This document shows, piece by piece, positions 1-8,312 of a DNA stretch of 64,000 nucleotides; the stretch's first letter is position 1; every line of letters begins with the position of its first letter. The stretch is taken from the NCBI GenBank assembly GCA_964443825.1, contig CAYUEV010000001.1, forward strand, positions 62,001-126,000. Reading direction: 5' to 3'. The stretch is from UBA1081 sp964443825. GTDB lineage: Bacteria; Bacillota; Clostridia; Oscillospirales; Acutalibacteraceae. The position numbers were made by a program, and so were the translations under genes. The notes under the pieces were generated by a model. That model saw only the letters and a list, made by a program, of their open reading frames with translations. It was not told where the DNA came from and ran no database searches.

Positions 1-1541
1 AGGTAAAGCTCGCCCTTGTACGCGTTTAGATTTTTAGAAGTTCTCTCAAGCTCATTCATAAACCGGCTTACCGTCATATGTTTTGATTTTCCGACTTCTG
101 CAAGGTCTTGTATTCGTCTTGAAAGTTCCACCATTTCAAACTGCGGTCCGCCTCCGCCGTCGCCGAAGCCGTATGAAATAAGTCTTTTGTCGTTTACGCT
201 TTTTTGGCATAGACCTTTAGATATGCTTTCTATGACGGTGTGAGCGTCGGGGAAGACATGCGTTTTATTAAAATGTGTAAAAACTTCCGTCCCGTCTATG
301 CCGACCCATTTAAAAGTATCGTATGGAAAACGATTAGTGTCGTTCCACGATATTTTTGTCGTTAAAAAGTACTTTACCCCGCACCCTTTCATAATTTGCG
401 GAATAGCCGCCGAGTACCCGAAAGTATCGGGAAGCCAAAAGCAATCGGAAGTGTAGTCGAAATATTTCCTTGTAAATCTCTGACCCCATAAAAACTGGCG
501 TATCATTGACTCTCCCGAAGTAATGTTGCAGTCGCACTCGACCCATACGCCGCCGTTCGGTTCGTACTTTCCCTCTTTAACTTTTTCCTGAATCCTCTTA
601 AAGAGTTCCGGGCGGTTTTTTCTTACCATATTTCCATGGCAGGCGGAACTTTGAACAAACATAAACTCAGGGTACTGTTCCATTAAACCGAGGGCGTTAG
701 AGTAAGTTCTTACGACTTTCTTTTCAGTTTCGCCCGTGTGCCAAAGCCAAGCGGTGTCCATGTGCGAGTGGCCTATAAGACCCGCGAAGGGGGCGCTTTC
801 GCCTGATTTTAACGAAAGAACTTCTTTTAAATAAGGCGACGATTTTCTAATCCCTTCCATAAATGCGTCGCAATCCGAGTCGGATGGCGAATAGTACGCG
901 TTTTTGTGAACTTCCAAAAGAGCGTTTACCGCTTTTCCTCTTATAAAGCTGTTTTCGGGGAGATCTGCCGCCAATTGATATACCGTCAGCAAATCAAAAT
1001 AAAAATCTTGAATTTCATAATTTTTAACGCATATATCCGCCCCGTTATAAGTAAAATTAAAATCCTTAATACTCTGTTCCGAATCCGGGTGGTTTCCGGG
1101 ATTGTCGTGACCGCCGTAATACTCTATAGCTATGTCGAGCGTTTCTCCGCCCGACGCGTTCTTTTTAATCATATCGCAGTAGTGGTCGCCGTGGTCGGTA
1201 TAGACGATTTTAGTCGTAAAAGTTCCCATCGTCTTCCCATTGACAAAAAGAAGAGCTTCGTAGCCGTCTATATGCGGTTTTAAAAAAAGATCTTTCCCTG
1301 AAAGACTTTCGGGGACTTTATAAGCCGCCTTAAACCAGGCGTAAGACTCTTTTCCATACCACGAAAAACCTTTTTCTATGGGATTAAAAACGGAATCTTC
1401 GGGAACGTTAAAAAGACTTTCTTTTGTAATATAACAGGAAAAATCAAGATTGTCGCGTTTTTCAAAAATCATAGGTTCTAAAGTACTTAAAAATCTTTTT
1501 ATTTTTCCCAGGAGCTTTTCAATTTGAGGATTGTTGAGCAA
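1..1541 (-). CDS. GH38 alpha-mannosidase, N-terminal part (runs off the left edge)
   Basis: Hydrolyses terminal alpha-linked mannose from glycans, probably in the cytoplasm because no signal peptide is visible. About 513 codons are present; family members usually have 850-1050 residues, so the C-terminal beta domains lie outside the window. The first 240 residues are the usual N-terminal beta domain. The catalytic domain follows with GHSHMDTAWLW near residue 260 (zinc-binding His and Asp) and WLPDTFGYS near residue 370, whose Asp is the expected nucleophile. The start is a TTG preceded by GGAAGG; no in-frame ATG lies upstream. It is transcribed leftward, divergent from the HAD gene. Family assignment is firm, exact substrate linkage is not. 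Confidence 0.93.
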   Translation of the reverse strand, partial: MLNNPQIEKLLGKIKRFLSTLEPMIFEKRDNLDFSCYITKESLFNVPEDSVFNPIEKGFSWYGKESYAWFKAAYKVPESLSGKDLFLKPHIDGYEALLFVNGKTMGTFTTKIVYTDHGDHYCDMIKKNASGGETLDIAIEYYGGHDNPGNHPDSEQSIKDFNFTYNGADICVKNYEIQDFYFDLLTVYQLAADLPENSFIRGKAVNALLEVHKNAYYSPSDSDCDAFMEGIRKSSPYLKEVLSLKSGESAPFAGLIGHSHMDTAWLWHTGETEKKVVRTYSNALGLMEQYPEFMFVQSSACHGNMVRKNRPELFKRIQEKVKEGKYEPNGGVWVECDCNITSGESMIRQFLWGQRFTRKYFDYTSDCFWLPDTFGYSAAIPQIMKGCGVKYFLTTKISWNDTNRFPYDTFKWVGIDGTEVFTHFNKTHVFPDAHTVIESISKGLCQKSVNDKRLISYGFGDGGGGPQFEMVELSRRIQDLAEVGKSKHMTVSRFMNELERTSKNLNAYKGELY

Positions 1542-1576
1542 AAAAATCGCCTTCCTTTCAAAAACTTATCGCTACA

Positions 1577-1605
1577 AATATATTATAAAGCAACGCACAT
1601 TTCAA
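1577..1605 (-). promoter_or_regulatory. sigma-A promoter for the alpha-mannosidase
   Basis: On the minus strand TTGAAA (1605-1600) is followed after 17 bases by TATATT (1582-1577). An overlapping TATAAT lies at a worse spacing. The expected transcript start is about 30 bases upstream of the TTG start codon. Confidence 0.65.
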
Positions 1606-1643
1606 GAATTTTTTCAAATTCGTTAAAAAATCTTTCTTTGTTA

Positions 1644-1672
1644 TTGAAAAAGGTTTATTAAAAGCTTATAAT
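1644..1672 (+). promoter_or_regulatory. sigma-A promoter abutting the HAD start codon
   Basis: TTGAAA (1644-1649), 17 bases, then TATAAT (1667-1672). Only six bases separate the -10 box from the ATG at 1679, so the A of that ATG is at the expected +1. This predicts a leaderless mRNA. Confidence 0.75.
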
Positions 1673-1678
1673 AAAAAT

Positions 1679-2248
1679 ATGAACGTTTATGATTTTGACG
1701 ATACGATATACGATGGCGAGAGTGCGCTCGACTTCTTCTTTTATTATCTAAAGAGGCGTCATTCCATGGCGCGTTATATTCCTAAAGTGTTATTCGCTAT
1801 GCTCAGATACAAATTGGGGCTAATCTCGACCGATAAGATGACTGAAGAATACGAGCCGATTTTAACCGAGATTTTTTCGTTATGCGACGACGTGAATCTC
1901 GAAGTGTCGCGCTTTTGGGATGAGCATATCCATAAAATTAAAAGCTTTTATGAAAAAATAAGAAAAGACGACGACATAATATTAACCGCGTCGCCGGACG
2001 TCACTATGGAAGAACTCGTCAGACGTTTAGGCGTTAAGAACCTCGTTTGCTCTAAAATAGATTTGAAAGCGGGGAAACTCACGAGACTTTGCATGAGAGA
2101 GAACAAAATTAAATGTCTTTACGACGATTTTGGCGACGTCGAGATTGACGACTTTTACACCGATTCGATGGCGAACGACAAATACATAGCCGCGAAAGCG
2201 AAACACGTTTTTGTAGTAAAAGGCGACAAAATTACAAAAATCAGATAG
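1679..2248 (+). CDS. HAD-superfamily (subclass IB) phosphatase
   Basis: A 189-residue haloacid-dehalogenase hydrolase resembling phosphoserine phosphatase. Motif I is DFDDTIYDGES near residue 6 (nucleophile Asp and acid/base Asp), motif II is TASPD near residue 102, and motif IV is DDFYTDSMAND near residue 158. A helical cap lies between motifs I and II. The substrate cannot be told from sequence. The gene stands alone between its own promoter and a terminator. It has no Shine-Dalgarno sequence: the -10 box ends six bases before the ATG. HAD proteins normally start within a few residues of motif I, so a further downstream start is very unlikely. Confidence 0.9.
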   Translation: MNVYDFDDTIYDGESALDFFFYYLKRRHSMARYIPKVLFAMLRYKLGLISTDKMTEEYEPILTEIFSLCDDVNLEVSRFWDEHIHKIKSFYEKIRKDDDIILTASPDVTMEELVRRLGVKNLVCSKIDLKAGKLTRLCMRENKIKCLYDDFGDVEIDDFYTDSMANDKYIAAKAKHVFVVKGDKITKIR

Positions 2249-2272
2249 ATTCCTTAAAATTTTACGTTTCCA

Positions 2273-2307
2273 AGCTGTAATGGTATTTCCTTTACGGCTG
2301 TTTTTTT
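2273..2307 (+). terminator. rho-independent terminator after the HAD gene
   Basis: AGCTGTAA (2273-2280) pairs with TTACGGCT (2292-2299) with one G-U, an 11-base loop, then seven T residues. Confidence 0.7.
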
Positions 2308-2621
2308 GTTATTTTTAGGCGTAAATATTTTAACCTTTACAATGTCGGTAATTTAGGGTAAATAAAAATGTATATTTTGACTGTAAAGTTATAAAGCTTT
2401 ATATTGTTCAAAAATATGTTCAAAATGTTCATAACTCGCTCTGATTTGGAGAAAAACAACCTGATATGTTTATAACTCGTAATGTTTTAAACCTTTACAG
2501 TTCAAAACTTTAAACATATTCAGGGTAATTATGCACAAAGTCATTTAAAGCAGAAAACCGTTGACGTCAAGCTCTTTGCCTTGACAGTCGTTTTTGCTAA
2601 AATTTCACGTTTTTTTGGATT
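2308..2621. other. AT-rich intergenic stretch, no gene seen
   Basis: About 310 bases between two converging terminators with no credible reading frame. It contains short imperfect direct repeats (CATAACTCG and TATAACTCG; two copies of a CCTTTACA element) and a distant inverted pair ATGTTTA/TAAACAT. These could be remnants of a degraded element, but I recognise nothing. Confidence 0.4.
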
Positions 2622-2652
2622 TAAAAAAATACCGCCCGTCATAGCGGCGAGC
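2622..2652 (-). terminator. probable terminator after ispE
   Basis: On the minus strand a short GC-rich hairpin (TCGCC and GGCGG arms) is followed by seven T residues about 20 bases after the ispE stop. The stem is only about five pairs, so this is a weak call. Confidence 0.4.
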
Positions 2653-2672
2653 GATAAAAGCAAGCGTATAAG

Positions 2673-3542
2673 TTAAACTATAAACAGTCCTTTTTCAACG
2701 GGCTTTGTAATAAAAGCGCAATTAAATTTATTTCTAAGGTTATTATAGCATTTTAAGCAGTCGAAACTGTTTTTAAAAATTCCGAAAATAGCCGCGCCGC
2801 TTCCCGTCATCATGGCGAGGTTCGCGTTAAAATTTCTCATAACGGCTTTTATTTTAACTCTGTCGTGTACTTCCACGACTTGTTCGAATACGTTTGCGGC
2901 CTTAGCGCACATCGAGTCGAAATCTCTTATGGACGCGGAATATAAAAATCCGTAATTGTCGGGGTGGCGTATCTTTTTTGCAGCGTCGAAATTCTCATAA
3001 GCCGTTTTAGTCGATATTCCTTGATCGGGCTTAACTATTATTATGTCATAGTCGGGAAAAGGGGGCAGGGGAGCGGTAATTTCTCCTTTATTAAGGCAGA
3101 GCCTGGCGCCTCCTAAAAAACAAAACGGAACGTCCGCTCCGACTTTTTCCGCGATAAACAGCAGCTCTTTTTCCTTTAAGTTAGTATTGTAGAGAATGTC
3201 TAAAGCTTTAATAACCGCCGCCGCGTCCGCGCTTCCTCCCGCGAGACCCGCATTTTCCGGGATAATCTTTTCAATTTTTATGTCGACGCCTTTATTTTCT
3301 ATTTTTGTATATGAGAAAAAACTTTCCGACGCTTTCCAGACGGTGTTGTTTTCGTCCTTTGGCACATGAGGGTCTAAACAGATAACGTTAATCGAGCCGC
3401 TATTGTTTTCTCTTACCGTCACCGTATCGAAAAGACCCACCGATTGCATAACGGTAAAAATTGAATGATAGCCGTTATCGAGCGCCGCCGTAAGGTCAAG
3501 CAAAAGATTTATTTTCGCCGCGGCTTTTACCTTAATTTCCAT
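2673..3542 (-). CDS. ispE: 4-diphosphocytidyl-2-C-methyl-D-erythritol kinase
   Basis: Phosphorylates CDP-methylerythritol in the MEP pathway of isoprenoid synthesis, in the cytoplasm. It is a GHMP kinase of 289 residues, the usual length: the N-terminal AAKINLLLDL substrate motif, then the ATP-binding PENAGLAGGSADAAA loop near residue 90 and the C-terminal MMTGSGAAIFG motif near 255. I chose the ATG at 3542 because GGGGA lies six bases upstream; a GTG at 3557 would overlap that site. It is a single gene, divergent from the PHP gene. No other MEP gene is in the window. Confidence 0.95.
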   Translation of the reverse strand: MEIKVKAAAKINLLLDLTAALDNGYHSIFTVMQSVGLFDTVTVRENNSGSINVICLDPHVPKDENNTVWKASESFFSYTKIENKGVDIKIEKIIPENAGLAGGSADAAAVIKALDILYNTNLKEKELLFIAEKVGADVPFCFLGGARLCLNKGEITAPLPPFPDYDIIIVKPDQGISTKTAYENFDAAKKIRHPDNYGFLYSASIRDFDSMCAKAANVFEQVVEVHDRVKIKAVMRNFNANLAMMTGSGAAIFGIFKNSFDCLKCYNNLRNKFNCAFITKPVEKGLFIV

Positions 3543-3620
3543 AACGATTCCCCGCACTTCTTAATGCGTTTATATTTTAATCTTATTGCCCGGATTTTTC
3601 AAGAATTTTTTTGGCGGTTG

Positions 3621-3649
3621 TTGTAAACTTATATCGGTTATGGTACAAT
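3621..3649 (+). promoter_or_regulatory. sigma-A promoter for the hisJ-like/murC group
   Basis: TTGTAA (3621-3626), 17 bases, TACAAT (3644-3649). It lies about 34 bases before the ATG at 3683. Confidence 0.6.
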
Positions 3650-3682
3650 ATATTCGTAAAAAGAGATATGGCGGCGAGGTAA

Positions 3683-4498
3683 ATGAAAAAAAGCAGAACT
3701 CTTGTTGATATGCACACGCACACCGACAATTCGTTTGACGGTCACTCGTCGCCCGTTTATATGTGCGATACGGCGTGCAATAAGGGATTGGGCGCGATAG
3801 CTTTTACCGACCATTGCGAAATAGACGCTTACTACAAAGACAACGGCGAGAGGAACGTAAGGCAGGCGTTTTTTGAAATAGCGAAAGCGAAAAGCGCGTT
3901 TATGGGCAAACTCTTAATATTAAACGGCATAGAGCTTGGCGAGCCGGCTTACGATATACCTTTAGCCGAAAAAGTCATGTCGTCTCAAAAGTTCGACGTT
4001 GTGATAGGTTCGGTTCACAATTTAAGGGGCAGGCGGGATTTTTACTATATAGAGGATTTTTCGGACGTCGACATTGAAGGTACGATGAGGGAATATTTTG
4101 GCGAAATATTAAATATGCTCCAGTGGGGTAAGTTTGATATTTTGGCTCATATAACGTATCCTTTCAGGTATTTGTACTCAAGGAACAATATAAGAGAAGA
4201 TATAAACAAGTACAAAGACCTTATAGACGAGATATTAAAACTCGCGGCCGAAAAAGATATAGCTTTAGAAATTAACTCGTCGGGGTTAAGGCAGCCCATT
4301 AACCGCCTTCTTCCCGAAAAAGAAACTGTCAAAAGATTTAAAGAACTTGGCGGGAAACTAGTGACGGTAGGCTCTGACGCTCATTACGCGAAAGACATAG
4401 GAGTCGGCATAAAAGACGCGATAGAGGCGGCTAAGTACGCGGGGTTTAACGCCGCTACTGTTTATCAAAACAGACGTCCCGTAGAAATTCCTTTCTGA
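3683..4498 (+). CDS. PHP-family histidinol-phosphatase (HisJ/HisK type)
   Basis: Likely removes phosphate from histidinol phosphate, the penultimate histidine step. The 271-residue protein is a complete PHP domain: DMHTHTD near residue 9 and TDHCE near 42 supply metal ligands, with GSVHN near 112 and GSDAH near 231 completing the site. Length and the extended C-terminal part fit HisJ rather than the short PHP proteins. No other his gene is nearby, so the substrate is inferred from the family. An SD (GAGG) precedes the ATG. murC follows after 26 bases. Confidence 0.82.
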   Translation: MKKSRTLVDMHTHTDNSFDGHSSPVYMCDTACNKGLGAIAFTDHCEIDAYYKDNGERNVRQAFFEIAKAKSAFMGKLLILNGIELGEPAYDIPLAEKVMSSQKFDVVIGSVHNLRGRRDFYYIEDFSDVDIEGTMREYFGEILNMLQWGKFDILAHITYPFRYLYSRNNIREDINKYKDLIDEILKLAAEKDIALEINSSGLRQPINRLLPEKETVKRFKELGGKLVTVGSDAHYAKDIGVGIKDAIEAAKYAGFNAATVYQNRRPVEIPF

Positions 4499-4524
4499 AT
4501 AAATTATTAAAGAGGCGTAAAATT

Positions 4525-5895
4525 TTGTTTGAAGCGTTAAAATATCTTGATAGCGTAAAGAGAATACATTTTATAGGAATAGGCGGGTCGGGTATGTGTC
4601 CCCTCGCCGAGATATTAAATAAACAGGGGTATATTTTAACGGGCTCCGATAATAACGAAACGGACACGTTAAATAGAGTCAAATCCTTAGGAATACCCGT
4701 TTTTATGGGGCAGAGGGCCGAAAACATAAAAGGCGCCGAAATGGTGGTTTATTCGTCCGCGATACAGGACGACAACCCCGAATTAAAAGCCGCCAGGGAA
4801 AGCTCCGTACCTACTTTTGAGCGGTCTAAACTTTTAGGGGCTTTGTCGAAAAAATATAAAAGATCGATAGGAATAAGCGGAACTCACGGTAAAACCACCG
4901 CGACGTCCATGCTTGCGGAGATCCTCATAAAATCGGGAACAGATCCTACCGCCGTAGTGGGCGGTCGTCTTCCGCTAACGGGGACGAACGGCGTTTTAGG
5001 CGGATCCGACTTGTTTTTAGTAGAGGCGTGCGAGTTTAAAAATACCTTTTTAGAGCTTTTTACGACGTGCGCCGTAATACTCAATATCGACGCCGATCAT
5101 CTTGATTTTTTTAAGACGATGGAAAACCTTAAAAGCTCGTTTAAAAAGTTCTCGGAAAATTCCGAAACGGTAATTTATAACGGCGACGACGAGAACGTTA
5201 AAGACGCTATAAAAGACGTAAAAGATAAAAATTTTATAACGTTCGGTCTAAAGGGATCAAACGACTGGAGAGCGGAAAATATTACTCTTAAAGAAAACTC
5301 ACGCTACGGTTTCGACTTAATCCACAATAATAAAAATTTAGGAGAGGCGGAACTTTCCATCCCCGGAAAACACAACGTTTATAACGCTTTGGCAGCGATA
5401 GCCGCCGCCGACTACGCGGGCGTTCCCGCGGGCGACTCGTTAAAAATCATAAAAGACTTTAAAGGAGCGGGAAGGAGATTTCAGTTCCTCGGGGTTTATA
5501 AAGGAGCGGCGATATACGACGATTACGCGCACCATCCTACGGAACTTAAAGCTACTCTTACGGCGGCAAAGGGTATGAATTACAACAAAATTATAGCCAT
5601 TTTTCAGCCTTTTACATATTCGAGAACGGCCATGTTTTTAAACGAGTTTTCAGACGCGTTAAAAATCGCCGATAACGTTATTTTAACGCCCATTATGGGT
5701 TCTAGGGAGAAAAACGACTATAATATCCGCTCGCAGGACTTAGCTAAAAAAATCCCCTCCTGCAAGTGCGTCGACACGTTCGAGGAAGCGGCGTTAGAGG
5801 CCGTAAATTCAGCCTCGGAGGGCGATATGATTATTACTTTAGGCTGCGGCGATATTTATAAGGTCGCCAAAATAATAATCGATAAACTAAAATAA
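4525..5895 (+). CDS. murC: UDP-N-acetylmuramate--L-alanine ligase
   Basis: Adds L-alanine to UDP-MurNAc, the first amino acid of the peptidoglycan stem peptide; ATP-dependent and cytoplasmic. Its 456 residues carry the N-terminal UDP-binding GIGGSGMCPLAEIL motif (near 19), the ATP loop GTHGKTTATS (near 120) and the Mur-ligase DDYAHHPTEL motif (near 332). The start is TTG, preceded by GAGGCG at good spacing, and the methionine-first alignment fits. It probably shares a transcript with the PHP gene upstream and the two-component pair downstream, which begins ten bases later. Confidence 0.96.
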   Translation: MFEALKYLDSVKRIHFIGIGGSGMCPLAEILNKQGYILTGSDNNETDTLNRVKSLGIPVFMGQRAENIKGAEMVVYSSAIQDDNPELKAARESSVPTFERSKLLGALSKKYKRSIGISGTHGKTTATSMLAEILIKSGTDPTAVVGGRLPLTGTNGVLGGSDLFLVEACEFKNTFLELFTTCAVILNIDADHLDFFKTMENLKSSFKKFSENSETVIYNGDDENVKDAIKDVKDKNFITFGLKGSNDWRAENITLKENSRYGFDLIHNNKNLGEAELSIPGKHNVYNALAAIAAADYAGVPAGDSLKIIKDFKGAGRRFQFLGVYKGAAIYDDYAHHPTELKATLTAAKGMNYNKIIAIFQPFTYSRTAMFLNEFSDALKIADNVILTPIMGSREKNDYNIRSQDLAKKIPSCKCVDTFEEAALEAVNSASEGDMIITLGCGDIYKVAKIIIDKLK

Positions 5896-5905
5896 AGGTA
5901 AAACT

Positions 5906-6577
5906 ATGCCAAGAATAATGGTCGTTGACGACGACGAAAACACAAGAAAACTCACGAGAGCCGTTTTAAGAAGAAGCGGCTACGACGTCATATTGGCGCC
6001 GGACGGCGAAGAAGGCTTGGAACTGCTCGATAAGATACATATTGATTTAATAATCTTAGACGTTATGATGCCTAAAATCGACGGCTTTACGTTCGCTAAA
6101 ACTTTAAGGGATTGCGGATGGGATCTTCCTATTCTCATGGTCACAGCGAGAGAATCCCATTTTGACAAAAAGCGGGGTTTTCTTTCAGGCACGGACGATT
6201 ATATGGTAAAACCCGTAGACGAAGAGGAAATGCTCCTCAGAATATCGGCTCTTTTAAGACGTTCGAAAATCGCGAGCGAACATAAAATCACCGTAGGAAA
6301 TACCGTACTTGACAGAAATTCGCTTACGGTGACAACAGGGGATAATATTGTTGAACTTCCTCAAAAGGAATTTATGCTGCTTTTTCAGCTTTTATCATAT
6401 AAAGACAAGATTTTCACAAGACGGCAGCTTATGGATGAAATATGGGATATGGACGCCGAGACGGACGAGCGAACGATAGACGTTCATATAAACAGGCTAA
6501 GAGATAAATTTAAAAATAACGATGACTTTAGTATAGTCACAATAAGAGGGCTCGGTTATAAAGCCGTTGAAAACTAA
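5906..6577 (+). CDS. OmpR/PhoB-family response regulator
   Basis: A 223-residue DNA-binding regulator. The N-terminal receiver has the acidic pair in VVDDDEN, the phospho-acceptor Asp in LIILDVMMPK near residue 51 and the switch Lys in MVKPVD near 101. The C-terminal winged helix (about 128-220) ends in the typical IRGLGYKA. SD AAGG precedes the ATG. It lies ten bases after murC and just before its kinase, so the pair may sense envelope state, but that is only inference from position. Confidence 0.94.
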   Translation: MPRIMVVDDDENTRKLTRAVLRRSGYDVILAPDGEEGLELLDKIHIDLIILDVMMPKIDGFTFAKTLRDCGWDLPILMVTARESHFDKKRGFLSGTDDYMVKPVDEEEMLLRISALLRRSKIASEHKITVGNTVLDRNSLTVTTGDNIVELPQKEFMLLFQLLSYKDKIFTRRQLMDEIWDMDAETDERTIDVHINRLRDKFKNNDDFSIVTIRGLGYKAVEN

Positions 6578-6593
6578 TTTTAAAAGGCGCGAT

Positions 6594-7706
6594 ATGGACG
6601 AAAAAACAAAAGATTCTAAGAATGAACCTAAAAAACGCTTTCAAATGAAAGGGACGTTAGACGTAGATAAAAAACACCTGTCAGTGCAAATAACCGTCAC
6701 GATAATCGCTTTTTTTATTTTGATTTTTACAGGGTTCGCCACAATGGGCGTTATGCTCGCTTTAAGGATTCTTAAAGGCGAGCTTTTTATAGAAGTCGCG
6801 CCGCTTTCGCTTGTTGTTATCGCCCTTATCACTAGTACGATTATAGGCACCGGGGCGACGCTTTTTACGAGCCGTCATTTTTTTAAACCTCTCGACGCTC
6901 TTATAAAATCGCAAAAAATCGTCGCTAAAGGCGATTTTTCGGTTAGAGTTAAAGAACCCGCCCACGGCAGATCCATGTCGGAGCTTGTTAAAAGCTTTAA
7001 CCAAATGGTCGAGGAACTGGACGGAATCGAGATGCTCAGAAACGACTTTATAAACGATTTTTCCCACGAGTTCAAAACGCCCATAGTATCGATAAGGGGG
7101 TTTGCTTTAGAGCTTAAAAAAGGCGATCTCACTGAAAGTCAAAGAGAGGAATATTTAGACATTATAGTGAACGAGTCCGACAGATTGTCGTCAATGTCAA
7201 AAAATATCCTTCTTTTATCAAAACTCGAAAATCAGCAAATAGTGTCCGATAAAACGGAATTCTTCTTAGATGAGCAAATACGCTCGTGCATACTTCTTTT
7301 TGAAAAGGAATGGACAAAGAAAAACCTCAGTCTTGACTTAAGTTTAGACGAGGTAAAGTATTATTTTAACGAAGAGATGACGTCGCACATCTGGCGCAAC
7401 CTTATAGACAACGCCATAAAATTTTCTGATTACGGCGGCGAGATAAAAATAAGTTTAAAAGCGGATTTAGACGATATAATAGTAAAGGTAAGCGACAACG
7501 GAATAGGCATGGACGACTCCACGTCAAAAAGGATTTTCGATAAATTCTATCAAGGCGACGCTTCTCACGGCGGGAGCGGAAACGGCTTAGGGCTTCCCTT
7601 GGCTAAGAGAATAGTCGAACTTTCAGGGGGCAAAATTTCCGTTAAAAGTAAGAAAGGCGTAGGGACGACGTTTATAGTAAGGCTACCCTATAAAACGAGC
7701 GGTTAA
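6594..7706 (+). CDS. sensor histidine kinase
   Basis: Membrane partner of the preceding regulator, 370 residues from the ATG at 6594. That start has AAAGGCG six bases upstream and lies after the regulator's stop; an alternative frame opening at 6567 would overlap it and lacks an SD. After a charged N-terminus come two transmembrane segments (about 35-60 and 70-95) with almost no loop between them, so a large extracellular sensor is absent. Then follow HAMP, HisKA with FSHEFKTPI near 163 (phosphorylated His), and HATPase with N box (WRNLIDNAIKFS) and GNGLGLPLAKR. The kinase converges on nrdR. Confidence 0.94.
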   Translation: MDEKTKDSKNEPKKRFQMKGTLDVDKKHLSVQITVTIIAFFILIFTGFATMGVMLALRILKGELFIEVAPLSLVVIALITSTIIGTGATLFTSRHFFKPLDALIKSQKIVAKGDFSVRVKEPAHGRSMSELVKSFNQMVEELDGIEMLRNDFINDFSHEFKTPIVSIRGFALELKKGDLTESQREEYLDIIVNESDRLSSMSKNILLLSKLENQQIVSDKTEFFLDEQIRSCILLFEKEWTKKNLSLDLSLDEVKYYFNEEMTSHIWRNLIDNAIKFSDYGGEIKISLKADLDDIIVKVSDNGIGMDDSTSKRIFDKFYQGDASHGGSGNGLGLPLAKRIVELSGGKISVKSKKGVGTTFIVRLPYKTSG

Positions 7707-7726
7707 ACTGAAACGAAACAAAACCT

Positions 7727-8221
7727 TCAATTAGTTTGCCGCGAAGATTCGCTTTTGTTTTCGTCGTTTTTGCTGCCTAAGAGTTTCGCCAATTCTTCCA
7801 TAAAAGAGTTTATATCGCGAAATTGCCTGTAAACCGACGCGAAGCGGACATACGCTACTTCGTCTATTTGTTTAAGTTTGTCCATCGCCAACTCGCCGAT
7901 TCTAATGGACGTGACTTCTCTGTCGGCTTCGTTTTGAAGAACGGACTCGATATCGTTTACCGCGTTTTCGATTGTTTCAAGAGGCACAGGGCGTTTTTCG
8001 CACGCTCTTAACATACCGCCGATAAGTTTTGAGCGGTCGAACACTTCCCGCGACTTGTCTTTTTTAACGACTACTATCGGCAGAGTTTCTATTGTTTCAT
8101 ACGTTGTAAATCTCTTTTGGCATTTAAGGCATTCGCGTCTTCTGCGAATTTTTTCGCCGTCTTCGGCGGGACGAGAATCTATTACTTTGCTCTCTTCAAA
8201 TCCGCAATATGGACATTTCAA
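7727..8221 (-). CDS. nrdR: transcriptional repressor NrdR
   Basis: ATP/dATP-sensing repressor of ribonucleotide reductase genes. The zinc ribbon is at the N-terminus (CPYCG and CLKCQKRF) and the ATP-cone domain follows. I start it at the TTG at 8221, giving MKCPYCG, the family's standard N-terminus, with GAGGGG upstream and 164 residues. An ATG at 8245 would add eight residues, but it precedes the expected transcript start of the promoter at 8248-8276. It is convergent with the histidine kinase and divergent from cca. No nrd gene or NrdR box is visible here. Confidence 0.95.
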   Translation of the reverse strand: MKCPYCGFEESKVIDSRPAEDGEKIRRRRECLKCQKRFTTYETIETLPIVVVKKDKSREVFDRSKLIGGMLRACEKRPVPLETIENAVNDIESVLQNEADREVTSIRIGELAMDKLKQIDEVAYVRFASVYRQFRDINSFMEELAKLLGSKNDENKSESSRQTN

Positions 8222-8247
8222 TATAACACGCCCCTCTTTTTTCATGT

Positions 8248-8276
8248 ATTATAACATATTAAAGCGTTTTTTTCAA
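8248..8276 (-). promoter_or_regulatory. sigma-A promoter for nrdR
   Basis: On the minus strand TTGAAA (8276-8271), 17 bases, TATAAT (8253-8248). The predicted +1 near 8241 lies downstream of the ATG at 8245-8243, which excludes that codon and supports the TTG start. Confidence 0.8.
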
Positions 8277-8312
8277 TAATTTATAAAATTTTTACACTAT
8301 TTGGAGTTATTT

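Noticed and set aside
906..1283. 125-codon open frame on the plus strand
   Set aside because: Antisense to the clear alpha-mannosidase coding frame, hydrophobic low-complexity translation, no SD.
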